DNA of 64,000 bases from Hyphomicrobiales bacterium (GCA_021775875.1 JAJFHA010000009.1:1-64000), one strand, 5' to 3'; positions 18,073 through 27,971 are shown, counted from the first letter of the stretch. Notes: generated from the letters alone by a model not told the origin. Numbers and translations are program-made.

Positions 18073-19248
18073 TCAGCTACCCACATTCAACATCTGGCTG
18101 TACAGATCAATCATTGCGGCATTGCTGACGGAAAGTGAAAAATTTTCCTTGATATGGCGACGGCCACGTTTGCCTATTTTCTTGCGTTCCGCTGCATCAA
18201 ACGACAAAGCATGTGAAATGGTATTCGCGAGCGCTTCCACATTGCCACGCGCAAACCGCCACCCGGTCAGCTTGTCATCACTATATTCAGGTGGTGCCAG
18301 AATGGTCTCTTTAGGTGCCCCAAAATCTGTCCCGATGACCAGACGCTCCATGGCGGAGGCTTCAGCGACAGTGCGGCCAAATGATTCGGGACGTAAGGTG
18401 GGCATCGCCACCAAATCAGCAAGTGCCAAAGCAGCTGGCATATCGTGATTGTGGGTTGCCAGAATGCAGGTCTTTTCCAGGTTCAAATCCGCGATCAGTT
18501 GTTTCAATGACGCCAGCTGTTTCCATTTGTTCCCAGCCTCACCCATCATTACGAATTGTATATTCTCGTCACTCCTGGATTTGACAAGTGCGGCAGCTTC
18601 TATCAACAACCGCTGCCCCTTGATCCCGGAAATACGGCCGGGCAGCAAGATAATGCGCGCTGTTGTATCTATATTCAGCGTGTGGGCTATTGCTTCAATT
18701 CGCGCCTTTGAAACCCGGGCAAGGTTGAACCGTTCGACATCTATTCCAGGATAAATAATTTTGATTCGATCGCGGCTTTCCGGATATTGCCCGGTAATAT
18801 GTGTGGTTGTGTATTGAGAGTTTGCAATTACAATGTCCCCCCGCGCCATCACACTATTATACCAGCGTTTCCATGGGCTGTTTGATCCATAAATGCCGTG
18901 GAAACTTGTAACAAACGGAACATTTAATTGTCGGCTTGCCCGATAGGCGCTCCAGCCCGGTGCCCTGCTATGAGCATGGATGATATCTACATTGTTGTCG
19001 CGAACCAGACGAACCAGACGGGCAATATTGCGGGCGATTATAACCGGGTTTTTGGTTTCTGCCGGAAATGGAATCCATGTCGCTCCACTGGATTCCAGTT
19101 GCGATACCATGCGCCCGGGACCGCTCGCCACAATCGCCTTGCCACCGGCGGCGACAATTGCAGCCGAAGTGTCAAGAATAGACACTTCCGCGCCACCGGC
19201 ATGCATAGCCGGGTTTATATGTAATATCGTTCGTCCGACGAGTGGCAC
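18073..19248 (-). CDS. GT4-family glycosyltransferase
   Basis: The 391-residue protein has the GT-B architecture of family 4: the N-terminal HINPAMHAGGAEVS glycine-rich acceptor loop, NVDIIHAHSRAPGW near 88-101, the donor-domain start IILLPGRISGIKGQRLLIEA near 200-219, and the EX7E-type motif in RPESFGRTVAEASAME near 289-304. These enzymes usually build LPS or capsule chains from nucleotide sugars. A position near the GT-C/GT2/GtrA set is not close enough to link them. No neighbouring sugar-nucleotide genes indicate the substrate. Confidence 0.88.
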   Translation of the reverse strand: MPLVGRTILHINPAMHAGGAEVSILDTSAAIVAAGGKAIVASGPGRMVSQLESSGATWIPFPAETKNPVIIARNIARLVRLVRDNNVDIIHAHSRAPGWSAYRASRQLNVPFVTSFHGIYGSNSPWKRWYNSVMARGDIVIANSQYTTTHITGQYPESRDRIKIIYPGIDVERFNLARVSKARIEAIAHTLNIDTTARIILLPGRISGIKGQRLLIEAAALVKSRSDENIQFVMMGEAGNKWKQLASLKQLIADLNLEKTCILATHNHDMPAALALADLVAMPTLRPESFGRTVAEASAMERLVIGTDFGAPKETILAPPEYSDDKLTGWRFARGNVEALANTISHALSFDAAERKKIGKRGRRHIKENFSLSVSNAAMIDLYSQMLNVGS

Positions 19249-19381
19249 TTATATTTCTTCTTGAACTGGATTGTCGCTATGAAACTCATGCGGTTTATAA
19301 CAGAGTCGGAGACGGATAACAGTATCACCGGTAAAACTGAAGATATTTGAAAAACAAAGACCAGCCAGGTTGATTTGCCTT

Positions 19382-20176
19382 ATGTCAGCAGAAGATAGAT
19401 TTCATTTTATCAGCGTTGCCCACAACGATATTGTTGACCCTGTTTCGATATGTGTTCGCGCCATAGAAGGCGACGATAGCGGCCGCCCCGGCATATTCTG
19501 GATCAATGGATTTATGTCAGTCATGGCGGCAACAAAGGTGTCGGCAGTTTCAGATTGGGCGCAGGAACATGGGCGTAATCTGGTAAAATTTGATTTCGGC
19601 GGTCACGGAAAATCCAGTGGCTCCATCAAGGATGGAACGATTGGCCGTTGGTTGAAAGAAGCCCATGCGGTTTTCTCTGAATTTGCCACAGGTCCGCAAG
19701 TCATTGTTGGTTCCAGCATGGGCGGATGGATTGCCCTCCTGCTCAATAAGTTGATTGCTGAACAGGGGGCCGGGCAAGGGTCTATTCACAGCATTGTGAT
19801 GATCGCGCCTGCGATCGATATGAGCGAGCGATTGATGTGGCAGAAATTTCCGGATGACATTCGTCGGGAAATTCTGGCGCGTGGATTTTATGAACGCCCC
19901 TCGGCGTATGACGACGGGCCGTATCTGATTACACGCCGATTGATCGAAGAAGGCCGCGATCATTTGTTGCTTGATGCGCCGCTTGCTGCAAATTGCCCGG
20001 TTCAAATTTTGCACGGCATGAAAGACCCGGACGTTCCCTGGCAATTATCGCTGGAACTTATCGAGCATCTTGAGGACGAGGATGTGGTGTTGCAATTGAT
20101 CAAGGATGGCGATCACCGGTTGTCCCGGGATCAGGATATCGCCCGGTTAATCGCGACCATTGATCGCCTCGGTTAA
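19382..20176 (+). CDS. alpha/beta hydrolase
   Basis: The 264-residue product has an alpha/beta hydrolase fold: oxyanion region FWINGFMSVMAATK near 40-53, DFGGHGKSSGSI near 70-81, the nucleophile elbow VIVGSSMGGWIA near 103-114, an acid near HGMKDPDVP and the catalytic His near IKDGDHRLS. It resembles bacterial relatives of ABHD10/serine thioesterases, but the substrate is not known. The ATG at 19382 is used; a TTG at 19370 is the alternative. Its end overlaps the convergent SDR gene by 30 bases. Confidence 0.82.
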   Translation: MSAEDRFHFISVAHNDIVDPVSICVRAIEGDDSGRPGIFWINGFMSVMAATKVSAVSDWAQEHGRNLVKFDFGGHGKSSGSIKDGTIGRWLKEAHAVFSEFATGPQVIVGSSMGGWIALLLNKLIAEQGAGQGSIHSIVMIAPAIDMSERLMWQKFPDDIRREILARGFYERPSAYDDGPYLITRRLIEEGRDHLLLDAPLAANCPVQILHGMKDPDVPWQLSLELIEHLEDEDVVLQLIKDGDHRLSRDQDIARLIATIDRLG

Positions 20177-21031
20177 AGAGGTCAGACCTTCGCGATAGGT
20201 TGGATATTTTAAAACATGCCCTGTCGCAGCCAGCACCCGCTCGTTGCTGACGCGTTTATTTTCTTCGTAAAAACTCCGCCCCAATTGAGACAAGCCAGCA
20301 TCCGCCAGCAAAGTGGCAGGTGGTGGTTCGATCCCGAGCAGATCGGCTGCGAACACAATTACGTCTTCCTGCGCTGTTGGAAAATTATCGCAAATATTGA
20401 AGATGCCACCATTAGTGCCTTGGCGCTGCATCAACGCGAGGCACATACCGGCCAGATCAGCCACATGTATGCGGTTAAAAACATGCCCGGTTCCGGTAAT
20501 CCGTTTTGCGGTTCCGGCCTTGAGGCGCAGCAAGATATTCCGGTCCGGGCCATAGATACCGGCAAGGCGCAGGATATCCACCGGAATATTGTAAAGCGCA
20601 CCAAGATTCTGCCAGGCGGCCTCAGCTGCAACACGCATTTGCCCCCGGCTTGACGCCGGATCGCTGGCAGCATCTTCGTCAATCCAGTCACCATCAAAAT
20701 TGCCGTAGACGCTTAAACTGGAAAGGTACGTAATGCGGGTTGGGATCGTTTTTCGTGCGTCCAGAATATGAGTAACGGGACCGATCACAGGATCACCCGC
20801 TTCGCCCGGTGGAGCGGATATTAAAATATGATCGGCATTGGCTATTTTGTCGGCAACATCTGGCGGGAAATCATTTCCAGAAACGATAGCGACATCAATA
20901 CCTGCCCCGGAAATATGCGCGGCTTTTGCCGCATCGCGCGTTGTGCCTGCAACTGCCCAGCCGAGATCCCGAGCGCGACGCGCTATTTCCGAGGCGCTAT
21001 AGCCGATACCAAGAATGAACAGGCTGGTCAT
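20147..21031 (-). CDS. NAD(P)-binding SDR/epimerase-like protein (YeeZ-like)
   Basis: The 294-residue protein starts with a Rossmann motif (LFILGIGYSASEIARRARDL), continues with TYLSSLSVYGNFDGDW, with a Tyr near the normal active-site position, and LRLAGIYGPDRNIL near 165, typical of atypical extended SDRs such as YeeZ. The substrate is unknown. Its ATG at 21031 overlaps the TGA of queG (ATGA), so it is probably translated with queG. The order gst-queG-SDR appears in other Hyphomicrobiales. Its last 30 bases overlap the convergent hydrolase gene. Confidence 0.82.
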   Translation of the reverse strand: MTSLFILGIGYSASEIARRARDLGWAVAGTTRDAAKAAHISGAGIDVAIVSGNDFPPDVADKIANADHILISAPPGEAGDPVIGPVTHILDARKTIPTRITYLSSLSVYGNFDGDWIDEDAASDPASSRGQMRVAAEAAWQNLGALYNIPVDILRLAGIYGPDRNILLRLKAGTAKRITGTGHVFNRIHVADLAGMCLALMQRQGTNGGIFNICDNFPTAQEDVIVFAADLLGIEPPPATLLADAGLSQLGRSFYEENKRVSNERVLAATGHVLKYPTYREGLTSLTEAINGRD

Positions 21032-22155
21032 GAAACCATCTCCGGGTCTTGCCATTCCAGGCGCACGGCGCTATCTGGTTCATCCGGCTGAAACCGGTTC
21101 CGGGCATCATTGAATGCGGCTTCTTCGAGCAATTGTTGGCAAGCCCATATTGCCATGGCGCGGACGAGGGGCGATGGGTCATCCAGATTTTCGGTCGCAC
21201 TTTTCACGAGCGACGCATCGCCGCTATTGCCGATAGCGATCAGGCAATTACGCACAAAACTATCGCGACCGGTCCGCTTCACAGGGGAACCGGAAAAATA
21301 CGACCGGAACCCGGCATCATCCAGAGACGCCAACATGTCCAGCGCTGGCATTTCCATTTCCGGGCGCGGAAGAAGCGCCGTTTCCCGGGCCATTTTGGCA
21401 AACCTGTTCCAGGGGCAAATGGCCAGACAATCGTCGCAACCATATATCCGGTTGCCCATGGCTTTGCGAAATTCCGGCGCGATATGGCCTTTATATTCAA
21501 TGGTCAGATAGGAGATGCAACGTCGGGCATCCAATTTGTAAGGCGAAGGGAACGCTTTCGTCGGGCAGATATCCATACATCGCTGGCATGACCCGCAATG
21601 ATCTTCACTACTTCCACCACCATCCAGATCGTGACTGGTGAAAATTTCGCCGAGAAACAACCATGAGCCAAATTTCCGAGACACCAGATTGGTATGTTTG
21701 CCCTGCCAACCAAGACCTGATGCTTGACCAAGAGGTTTCTCCATCACCGGCGCCGTATCCACAAACACCTTCACCTCAGAGCCAGTTTTTTCAACAAAGG
21801 CACGGGCGACGCGCTTGAGGCGCTTCTTCACCAAATCATGATAATCCTTGCCCCGGGCATAGACGGAAATGTTGCCGCGGTCCCGCCGCTCCAGGTTTTC
21901 CATCGGGTCAATTTCGGGGCCATAATTCATGCCAAGCACAATGATCGAACGGGCATCCGGCCAGAGCGACAAAGGATGACCTCGCCGTTCTGCGTGCGTT
22001 GCCATCCAGTCCATGCTGCCGTGATGTCCTTTGGCAAGATAGTCGTCAAGACCAGCGCGACTATCGCCCAGATCAGCGATGCGCACAAAGGCCGACTGGT
22101 CAAACCCCGCAAGGACAGCTTGTTCCTTGATAAATGATTTCAAATCTTCGGTCAT
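21028..22155 (-). CDS. queG: epoxyqueuosine reductase QueG
   Basis: QueG is a cobalamin-dependent Fe-S enzyme that reduces epoxyqueuosine to queuosine in tRNA. The 375-residue protein has the N-terminal DUF1730 region (SLWPDARSIIVLGMNYGPEI near 62-81), two [4Fe-4S] motifs, CGSCQRCMDICP near 187-198 and CDDCLAICPWN near 239-249, and a C-terminal HEAT-like part (LDDPSPLVRAMAIWACQQLL). It follows the GST gene by 25 bases and overlaps the SDR gene by 4 bases. Confidence 0.95.
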   Translation of the reverse strand: MTEDLKSFIKEQAVLAGFDQSAFVRIADLGDSRAGLDDYLAKGHHGSMDWMATHAERRGHPLSLWPDARSIIVLGMNYGPEIDPMENLERRDRGNISVYARGKDYHDLVKKRLKRVARAFVEKTGSEVKVFVDTAPVMEKPLGQASGLGWQGKHTNLVSRKFGSWLFLGEIFTSHDLDGGGSSEDHCGSCQRCMDICPTKAFPSPYKLDARRCISYLTIEYKGHIAPEFRKAMGNRIYGCDDCLAICPWNRFAKMARETALLPRPEMEMPALDMLASLDDAGFRSYFSGSPVKRTGRDSFVRNCLIAIGNSGDASLVKSATENLDDPSPLVRAMAIWACQQLLEEAAFNDARNRFQPDEPDSAVRLEWQDPEMVS

Positions 22156-22180
22156 GGGCGATCAGATTATGCCTTGCGCC

Positions 22181-22873
22181 TTAAAAATCCAGATCGGCAT
22201 ATGAATCCGGCGCTGTCATACCCCGAATCGTATCAGCAAAAAACGGTCGGAAAGAGGGTCGCGACTTGATCCGGGCATACCAGTTTTTGGCGTCAATATT
22301 CTCGGACCAGGGCACGTCACCGAGAAAATCGACGCAAGACAAATGCGCAGCCGCACAGAGATCGGCGTAGGTGATTGCATCTCCGCAGAGCCAATTGGAG
22401 CGCGCCGCCAGGAAGCCGATATATTGCAAATGATAGCGGATATTGGCGAGACCAGCACGCACCGCATTGCCGTCTGGCGGACCACCGCCAAATTCCTTTG
22501 GCGCGAACCGGCGATCAACTTTCTCCACCACCAGATTTCGGGTAACTTCGTCGTTGAACTTTTGATCGAACCAGGCAATAATCCGGCGCATCTCGGCGCG
22601 GGCGACCGGGTCTTCGGGCATCAAAGAATTGCTGATCGATGGCGGCAACCCGGCTTCTTCAACATACTCAAAAATGATTGTGTTGCCGCAAATCGCAGCG
22701 CCGGTCTCGGTTGCCAATACTGGCAAATTTCCTGCCGGGTTGAGACGTAGAAAATCTTGCCGACGGTCCCATGCCTTTTCCTCTATCCAATCAAATTCAA
22801 TTCCATATTCGCCAGCCATCAGGCGAACGGAGCGGGAAAAAGGACAAAGCGGGTAATGATATATCGTGTGCAT
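22181..22873 (-). CDS. glutathione S-transferase family protein
   Basis: The 230-residue product has a thioredoxin-like GST N-terminal domain (YHYPLCPFSRSVRLMAGEYG, Cys10 in CPFS), the cis-Pro region NPAGNLPVL near 45-53, and an all-helical C-terminal domain (WLCGDAITYADLCAAAHLSC near 160-179). The CPFS motif suggests a redox or beta/omega-type GST. It leads the gst-queG-SDR cluster and is divergent from uppP; whether it works with queuosine synthesis is unknown. Confidence 0.88.
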   Translation of the reverse strand: MHTIYHYPLCPFSRSVRLMAGEYGIEFDWIEEKAWDRRQDFLRLNPAGNLPVLATETGAAICGNTIIFEYVEEAGLPPSISNSLMPEDPVARAEMRRIIAWFDQKFNDEVTRNLVVEKVDRRFAPKEFGGGPPDGNAVRAGLANIRYHLQYIGFLAARSNWLCGDAITYADLCAAAHLSCVDFLGDVPWSENIDAKNWYARIKSRPSFRPFFADTIRGMTAPDSYADLDF

Positions 22874-23013
22874 GAGAGCAGAAGTGGCCTGACAGATTTG
22901 TCCTGAATTATGACGCTAAATATAATTGGGCTTTGTGAACAGAGCCTTTCTCCGCTATAGAGCGCCAGCTTGTTTGGAACAAGGCCAACAATCGGAAACG
23001 GACCAAAATATCC

Positions 23014-23832
23014 ATGCCTATCGAGCAAATTCTGCTTCTGGCTATCATTCAGGGATTTACTGAATTTCTGCCGGTATCGTCTTCCGGTCACCTGATCCTG
23101 CTGCCGGTTTTTTCAGGCTGGCCGGATCAGGGCCTGGTGACAGATGTTATGGTACATCTTGGGTCGCTTGTCGCCGTCATCGTCTATTTCTGGCGCGATG
23201 TATTGCGCATTATTTCAGGCAGCTTTGGATTGCTGCGCGGGCAATGGACTGACAATTCCCGCCTCGCATTCTATATCGGGATTGGCACCCTACCGGCGAT
23301 CGCGTTTGGGCTATTTCTTAAAGCCTTTGGCCTGATGAGCCTGTTCCGCAATGTCGAAATTGTCGCATGGAACGCAATTATTTTTGGTATCCTCATGTTG
23401 CTGGCTGACCGGTACGGACGGCGCGACAAAGAGATACAGAATATGGGCATCAAGCAGGCAATCGCCATTGGCGTGGCGCAGGCTCTGGCGATTATTCCAG
23501 GCACGAGCCGCTCCGGTATCACCATGACGGTTGCACGGTCGTTAGGGTTCAGGCGTGCCGAAGCAGCCCGATTTTCATTCCTGCTTGGAATTCCGGCAAT
23601 TGCCGCTGCTGGTGGCCTGACCATGTTTGAACTGGTTGAAACCGGTCAGAGCATACCGATGGACGGGATATACGCCGCAACGCTGACATTCATCTCAGCG
23701 CTGATAGCGATTGCGTTCCTGATGCGGCTTGTCAGCAAAATCGGCCTGTTGCCGTTTGCACTTTACCGCTTTGGGCTGGCTGCCGTCCTGTTTGCCTTCA
23801 TATATGGCTGGCTGCCGGGCCTTTCTGCCTAG
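23014..23832 (+). CDS. uppP: undecaprenyl-diphosphate phosphatase UppP (BacA)
   Basis: UppP recycles the C55 lipid carrier by removing a phosphate from undecaprenyl diphosphate at the periplasmic face, giving low-level bacitracin resistance. The 272-residue multi-spanning protein carries both signature motifs: GFTEFLPVSSSGHLILLP near 11-28 and PGTSRSGITMTVARSLG near 162-178. It overlaps the convergent NDUFA9-like gene by 4 bases. Confidence 0.97.
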   Translation: MPIEQILLLAIIQGFTEFLPVSSSGHLILLPVFSGWPDQGLVTDVMVHLGSLVAVIVYFWRDVLRIISGSFGLLRGQWTDNSRLAFYIGIGTLPAIAFGLFLKAFGLMSLFRNVEIVAWNAIIFGILMLLADRYGRRDKEIQNMGIKQAIAIGVAQALAIIPGTSRSGITMTVARSLGFRRAEAARFSFLLGIPAIAAAGGLTMFELVETGQSIPMDGIYAATLTFISALIAIAFLMRLVSKIGLLPFALYRFGLAAVLFAFIYGWLPGLSA

Positions 23833-24779
23833 CGAACAAATTGCTCAAACTGGCCGGTACGGCGAAACCGTTCCAGATAGGTTGGCAGGATCAGAGCCAT
23901 AGTCACTGGTGAAATGCCAAGACCATCGAACGTACGGCCTTCACCGATCGCTGTGTCCGACACGACATTATCGTGGCCAAGCATCTTCACCTGATCAACA
24001 GTCAATAACGGGTTTGGCAGCATTTGCAAAAACATCGCCTGGACGCGGGCCAAGGCGGCAGGAACCGGTACCAGAATTCGGTTGCGCCCGGTCACCGCAA
24101 TCGCTTGCTCGACCATATCGTGCATGGTGACAATTTCCGGTCCGCCAAGTTCATAAATGCCTTTGCCATCTTCAAGCGTCCGCACCATTGCTTCGGCAAC
24201 ATCGCCGACAAATACCGGCTGGAATTTTGTTCCAGAGCCAACCACCGGAAATATTGGCGTTATGCGCGCAAGACCCGCGATAGTATTGAACAAATTATCC
24301 CCGGGGCCATAAATCACCGACGGGCGCAAAATGACAGCGTCCGGATAAGCAGCCAGGACACCCGCTTCGCCGGCTGCTTTGGAGCGGGCATAATGGGCAT
24401 CTGATTTGGGATCGGCACCTATTGAAGACATATGCACAATGCGCGATATTCCTGCGGCCTCAGACGCTCTTGCAACGGCTCGCGCACCGAAATCATGGAT
24501 GATATCAAAACGCTGCTGGCCTGACTGGAATAGAATACCAACCAGATTGATAACGCCCCAGGCACCTTTGACGGCAGCGTCGATGCTGGCCCGGTTGCGC
24601 AAATTGGCCTGAATCATCTTGATCTGGCCGACACCGCCGAGTGGCTGCAAATGTCCAGCAAGGTCTGGACGGCGCACGGCCACCCGGATGCGATATCCCT
24701 GTCGCGCCAGCCTGGCCACGACCTGACGACCGACAAATCCCGAACCACCGAAAACCGTTATCAGCTTGTCGCTGCTCAT
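23829..24779 (-). CDS. NDUFA9-like complex I-associated NAD(P)H-binding protein
   Basis: The 316-residue protein is an atypical SDR: Rossmann motif VFGGSGFVGRQVVARLA near 9-25, VHMSSIGADPKSDAHYARSK near 110-129 and ILRPSVIYGPGDNLFNTIA near 145-163. This is the pattern of the mitochondrial complex I subunit NDUFA9 and its alphaproteobacterial relatives, which bind NADPH. The ATG at 24779 was chosen because the Rossmann motif follows within ten residues; the frame is open to 24806. It lies 196 bases before tRNA-Leu. Confidence 0.88.
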   Translation of the reverse strand: MSSDKLITVFGGSGFVGRQVVARLARQGYRIRVAVRRPDLAGHLQPLGGVGQIKMIQANLRNRASIDAAVKGAWGVINLVGILFQSGQQRFDIIHDFGARAVARASEAAGISRIVHMSSIGADPKSDAHYARSKAAGEAGVLAAYPDAVILRPSVIYGPGDNLFNTIAGLARITPIFPVVGSGTKFQPVFVGDVAEAMVRTLEDGKGIYELGGPEIVTMHDMVEQAIAVTGRNRILVPVPAALARVQAMFLQMLPNPLLTVDQVKMLGHDNVVSDTAIGEGRTFDGLGISPVTMALILPTYLERFRRTGQFEQFVR

Positions 24780-24975
24780 TGAGAGACCCTTCCTCGTGAA
24801 ATTCAAATCGCAAAGCCCGACCTGACCTTACTGGAAATATCCGGTTCGAATCATCCTGTACAGGTATCTAACCGCATGATCCCTTCATTTTACAGCAATT
24901 CTGCAAAGATTTGCTGGTTCAGAGACCATATCCGCGTTGACATTGGAGATTAAGCTACTTATCCATCGCATTTAT

Positions 24976-25062
24976 GCCCAGGTGGCGGAATTGGTAGACG
25001 CGCTGCGTTCAGGTCGCAGTGGCCGCAAGGCCGTGGAAGTTCGAGTCTTCTCCTGGGCACCA
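24976..25062 (+). tRNA. tRNA-Leu (anticodon CAG), island integration site
   Basis: The sequence GCCCAGGTGGCGGAATTGG opens the acceptor and D-arm. The anticodon stem-loop CTGCGTTCAGGTCGCAG carries CAG, a long variable arm follows (TGGCCGCAAGGCCGT), then T-arm and acceptor strand CCTGGGC, discriminator A and encoded CCA at 25060-25062. Bases 25040-25063 are repeated at 32472-32495, so this gene is the attachment site of the island that follows. Confidence 0.95.
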
Positions 25063-25063
25063 T
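25040..25063 (+). repeat. att direct repeat, left copy (3' end of tRNA-Leu)
   Basis: These 24 bases, from the T-arm to the CCA of tRNA-Leu, are repeated in the same orientation at 32472-32495 with one mismatch (C at 25052, T at 32484). This is the layout left by a tyrosine recombinase that integrates into a tRNA 3' end and restores it. Confidence 0.85.
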
Positions 25064-25143
25064 AATTTCCTGGAAACTCCAGTAAACCCTTATTTTTGGG
25101 GTTTACTCTTGTGTTGTGTGTCTAATTTGAGCCTAACCTCACC

Positions 25144-25542
25144 ATGGATGGGCGAAGGCAGACAGCACAAGATAACGACAGATATCTGAAGCAACCAAAG
25201 GGCCGCAGGGCCTGGATGTACCAACGCGGTGTCCCTGAACGCTTTAAGGGCGCTGATTCTCGCTATAAAACGATCACAAAATCCACAGGTAAGCGCGATA
25301 TTCACGAGGCCCGGCAGGTGCGGGACCGGTTCGAAGAAGCTGACAATCAATATTGGGCTGCCCTGGATGCCGGCCTATCCGCTGAGACCGCGCAAGAAAA
25401 GTATGACGTCGCAATCGCCATGCGTGAGGCAATGGCACGGCCTGGCTGGTTGGTGAGGCCTATTGGCGATGGTTTGTCACTGGAACGCCTCCACGAAGCT
25501 CTCAACGACATGGCGCTGACGTCTGATCCAGAGGTGGCATGA
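25144..25542 (+). pseudogene. tyrosine integrase, N-terminal fragment (DUF6538-type start)
   Basis: The 132-residue frame has the N-terminal form of tRNA-associated tyrosine integrases: RYLKQPKGRRAWMYQRGVPE near 13-32, then KTITKSTGKRDIHEARQVRD and a helical arm. The SAM-like core-binding and catalytic domains (Arg...His-X-X-Arg...Tyr) are missing, since the frame stops at 25542 and the following DNA does not continue them. Its place 80 bases from the tRNA 3' end fits the integrase of the island, now truncated. Confidence 0.75.
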
Positions 25543-25636
25543 AAAGGCTATCGGGCTACGGGCAACGGCTGTCAGGAGGTGGAATACAAGCCATTGTATG
25601 TTTGTTAAATTCTTCGCGATCAACAAAGACAGCTAA

Positions 25637-26407
25637 TTAAAAATCAGCTTTTTGGGAGAGATTATCAGGGGTCTTCAACTTGATTCTTTGGACTTTTGCT
25701 CGAAATGTATTGCCGGATTTTACTTTGGAAACAGCAGTCAAAAATTCTGAAATTTGTCGATTTTTTGCGAACAAAAGGCGCGTATTGTCAATATATGTTT
25801 GTTGCAATAAGTACGTATTCAACTCAGCGCAAAGCTGAATGGAAATATTTTCTTGATCAGCTAACATTTTTTTCGTTTGCTCGATAACGGACTTCGTCAA
25901 AACGTGAATGTCGTGATTATCTGTCAGATCAGCTGCCGAGAAATTCCGACCCTTACTAGTCGAAATCGCTTGGTATAAATCATAATATTCGGTAAATACG
26001 TCGGTCCTCACCCTGCTTTGTATTCTGTCCGCGGCAAAGTCTGAGAAAATTGATCCCCATTTTCCACAAGCTATCTTATGCTGTTGAGGGAAAACTGTCG
26101 GTAGTAAGTCAGAAATATATGCCTTTATTAAAAATTTAAAAATTACAGTTTTGTCGAAAAGCCCAATATTTTTCCGATCATAAGACTTCATGCAAAAATT
26201 ATGAACATCTGTGGCGGCATCGAAGGCGACGTTTTTGGAATTGGCGAATGCATGCCTCAACTCTTCAATTTGAAGTCTGTTTATAATTCCATTGTGTTTG
26301 TCAGCTTCCTTTATTATTGCTTCAAACACCCAATCACGCGCACGCTTCCCCGCAGCAAAGCAATGATGAGGTCCAGGAACCGGGCTTATCTTATCTAGTT
26401 GGGTCAT
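25637..26407 (-). CDS. unknown 256-residue protein, last gene of the island sensory operon
   Basis: I do not recognise this protein. It is soluble-looking and largely helical by composition, with GPHHCFAAGKRARDWVFEAI near 12-31, IINRLQIEELRHAF near 40-53, CGKWGSIFSDFAADRIQSRV near 113-132 and a basic C-terminus (AKVQRIKLKTPDNLSQ). There is no signal peptide, membrane segment or known catalytic motif. The ATG at 26407 overlaps the stop of the gene before it (ATGA), so it is very likely co-translated with the small Cys-rich protein and co-transcribed with the chemoreceptor. AT-rich codon use fits foreign origin. Confidence 0.65.
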   Translation of the reverse strand: MTQLDKISPVPGPHHCFAAGKRARDWVFEAIIKEADKHNGIINRLQIEELRHAFANSKNVAFDAATDVHNFCMKSYDRKNIGLFDKTVIFKFLIKAYISDLLPTVFPQQHKIACGKWGSIFSDFAADRIQSRVRTDVFTEYYDLYQAISTSKGRNFSAADLTDNHDIHVLTKSVIEQTKKMLADQENISIQLCAELNTYLLQQTYIDNTRLLFAKNRQISEFLTAVSKVKSGNTFRAKVQRIKLKTPDNLSQKADF

Positions 26408-26703
26408 TTTTTACTGCGAACATTAAGTTCACTCCACTCGGTATTGGCATCTTCATCACCTATAAGGCATTCGAGATAGCATTTATCACCGGTCACGCAT
26501 AAGAGCACATCTTTGATTTTCTTACAGGTTTGCGGACACCATGCAGGAAGCAAGTCAGCAGTTTCAGCAGCTTTCATCACTTTTGGAGTTTCCAAATCCT
26601 CGGAATTCTGCTGCGAAGAATGGTTAGGACTAACCGGCCGTTGGTTTTCAGTCACAAAAGACGTATTTGACCTTGTTCGCGGTTTGTCTTCGATTGTCGC
26701 CAT
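26404..26703 (-). CDS. small Cys-rich protein of the sensory operon, unknown
   Basis: The 99-residue protein has a polar, disordered-looking N-terminal half rich in Ser, Asn and Pro, and a C-terminal part with five cysteines in about 25 residues: LPAWCPQTCKKIKDVLLCV, then DKCYLECLIGDED. This could bind metal or form disulfides, but there is no export signal, so a cytoplasmic metal or Fe-S site is more likely. The start at 26703 has AAGGAAAC 3 bases before the ATG; the frame is open to a TTG at 26742. It lies 35 bases behind the chemoreceptor gene and overlaps the next gene by 4 bases. I know of no named family. Confidence 0.6.
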   Translation of the reverse strand: MATIEDKPRTRSNTSFVTENQRPVSPNHSSQQNSEDLETPKVMKAAETADLLPAWCPQTCKKIKDVLLCVTGDKCYLECLIGDEDANTEWSELNVRSKK

Positions 26704-26738
26704 CTTGTTTCCTTGAGATACCTGCGGGTTTGTGCCGA

Positions 26739-27899
26739 TCAACCGACTTTTCTGATTTCCTCAATAAACTGGTCCATATCCTTGCGTAGGTCTTGCAATA
26801 CGGTTTCCTGTTTGGAGAGAACCCCGGATGCATCCTGAACTTTTGTCGAGGCGTCCTCGGTTTCGGCGGTCGCATCACGAACAAGAATAATGCTGGAACT
26901 CACGTCTGTGGTGCCAGTCGCCGCTTCTTCCACATTACGTGCAATCTCCTGAGTAGCTGCACTCTGTTCCTCCACGGCGCTCGCGATACTCGTGGAAATC
27001 TCATTCACCAGTGCAATTGTTTCGCTAATTTCCTTGTTAGCTTCCACGGCTTGCTTGGTGGCAACCTGAATGCTCTCAATCTGGATTCCGGTATCTTCGG
27101 TCGCTTTCGCCGTCTGGTCGGCCAGGCTTTTCACTTCCTGGGCAACCACCGCAAAGCCCTTGCCGGCCTCTCCTGCGCGCGCCGCTTCAATCGTAGCGTT
27201 TAGCGCCAGCAGGTTGGTCTGAGCAGCAATATCATTTATGAGATTTATGACATCGCCAATTTTTTGCGACTCTTCGGTCAAGCTCTCAATTTGGATGCTC
27301 ATTTTCTCGGATTTATCAACGGCAACCGCTGTAATTTCAGCAGACTGCACAACCTGACGATTGATTTCCTCAATCGAGGATGTGAGCTCTTCCGTTGCTC
27401 CCGCCACACCTTGCATGTTCACGGAAGCCTCTTCCGCACCGGCCGCTACAGTCAACGATTGTTCGTTCGCTGTACTGGACGATTTTCTGACCACATCGGA
27501 AACTGTCTTAAGATCGTTAATTGAGGAGGAAACAGACTCAACCACTTTCGCCATTTTTTCCTCAACTTGGCCCGCTGTTTTTTCGAATTCTTCGTTTCGG
27601 CCCATAAGGTAATAGGTTGATTTGTTGATGGCCTGAGCGGATTCAAGAAATGATCCAACCATACCCTTCTCTGAAATAAGTCTAAAATATTGGTTCCGCC
27701 CAATATAATCGAGGCAAGCCTTGGCTTCGCGCATAAAAGCATCAGACCGATCAATCAGTAAATTGATTGAATGCATCAATTCACCCATTTCACCCTTCTC
27801 GGTGATGTCCAAAATACGTGCTTCAAAATCGCCGGCTGCGACCGCTTCGCAAACTTCACGAGCTTTTGTAATTGCCTTGCTTGTTTTAGTTTTAATCAT
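26739..27899 (-). CDS. soluble methyl-accepting chemotaxis protein
   Basis: The 386-residue protein has no membrane segment. Residues 1-55 look like a HAMP-type module ([20 protein letters not shown], then [18 protein letters not shown]). The cytoplasmic signalling domain follows, with the hairpin tip [20 protein letters not shown] and [20 protein letters not shown] near 216-255. This tip binds CheA and CheW. There is no own sensor domain and no C-terminal CheR-docking pentapeptide. The PAS protein encoded 72 bases upstream has exactly the missing Aer-type sensor, so the pair looks like a split aerotaxis receptor. Two further genes follow in the same direction. Confidence 0.9.
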   Translation of the reverse strand: MIKTKTSKAITKAREVCEAVAAGDFEARILDITEKGEMGELMHSINLLIDRSDAFMREAKACLDYIGRNQYFRLISEKGMVGSFLESAQAINKSTYYLMGRNEEFEKTAGQVEEKMAKVVESVSSSINDLKTVSDVVRKSSSTANEQSLTVAAGAEEASVNMQGVAGATEELTSSIEEINRQVVQSAEITAVAVDKSEKMSIQIESLTEESQKIGDVINLINDIAAQTNLLALNATIEAARAGEAGKGFAVVAQEVKSLADQTAKATEDTGIQIESIQVATKQAVEANKEISETIALVNEISTSIASAVEEQSAATQEIARNVEEAATGTTDVSSSIILVRDATAETEDASTKVQDASGVLSKQETVLQDLRKDMDQFIEEIRKVG

Positions 27900-27971
27900 T
27901 GGAATACGCCTTTTGCAGGAATCTGCTGTACAATATTTTCTAAGTGGGGAATGGTTTAAGCCAATAAACCT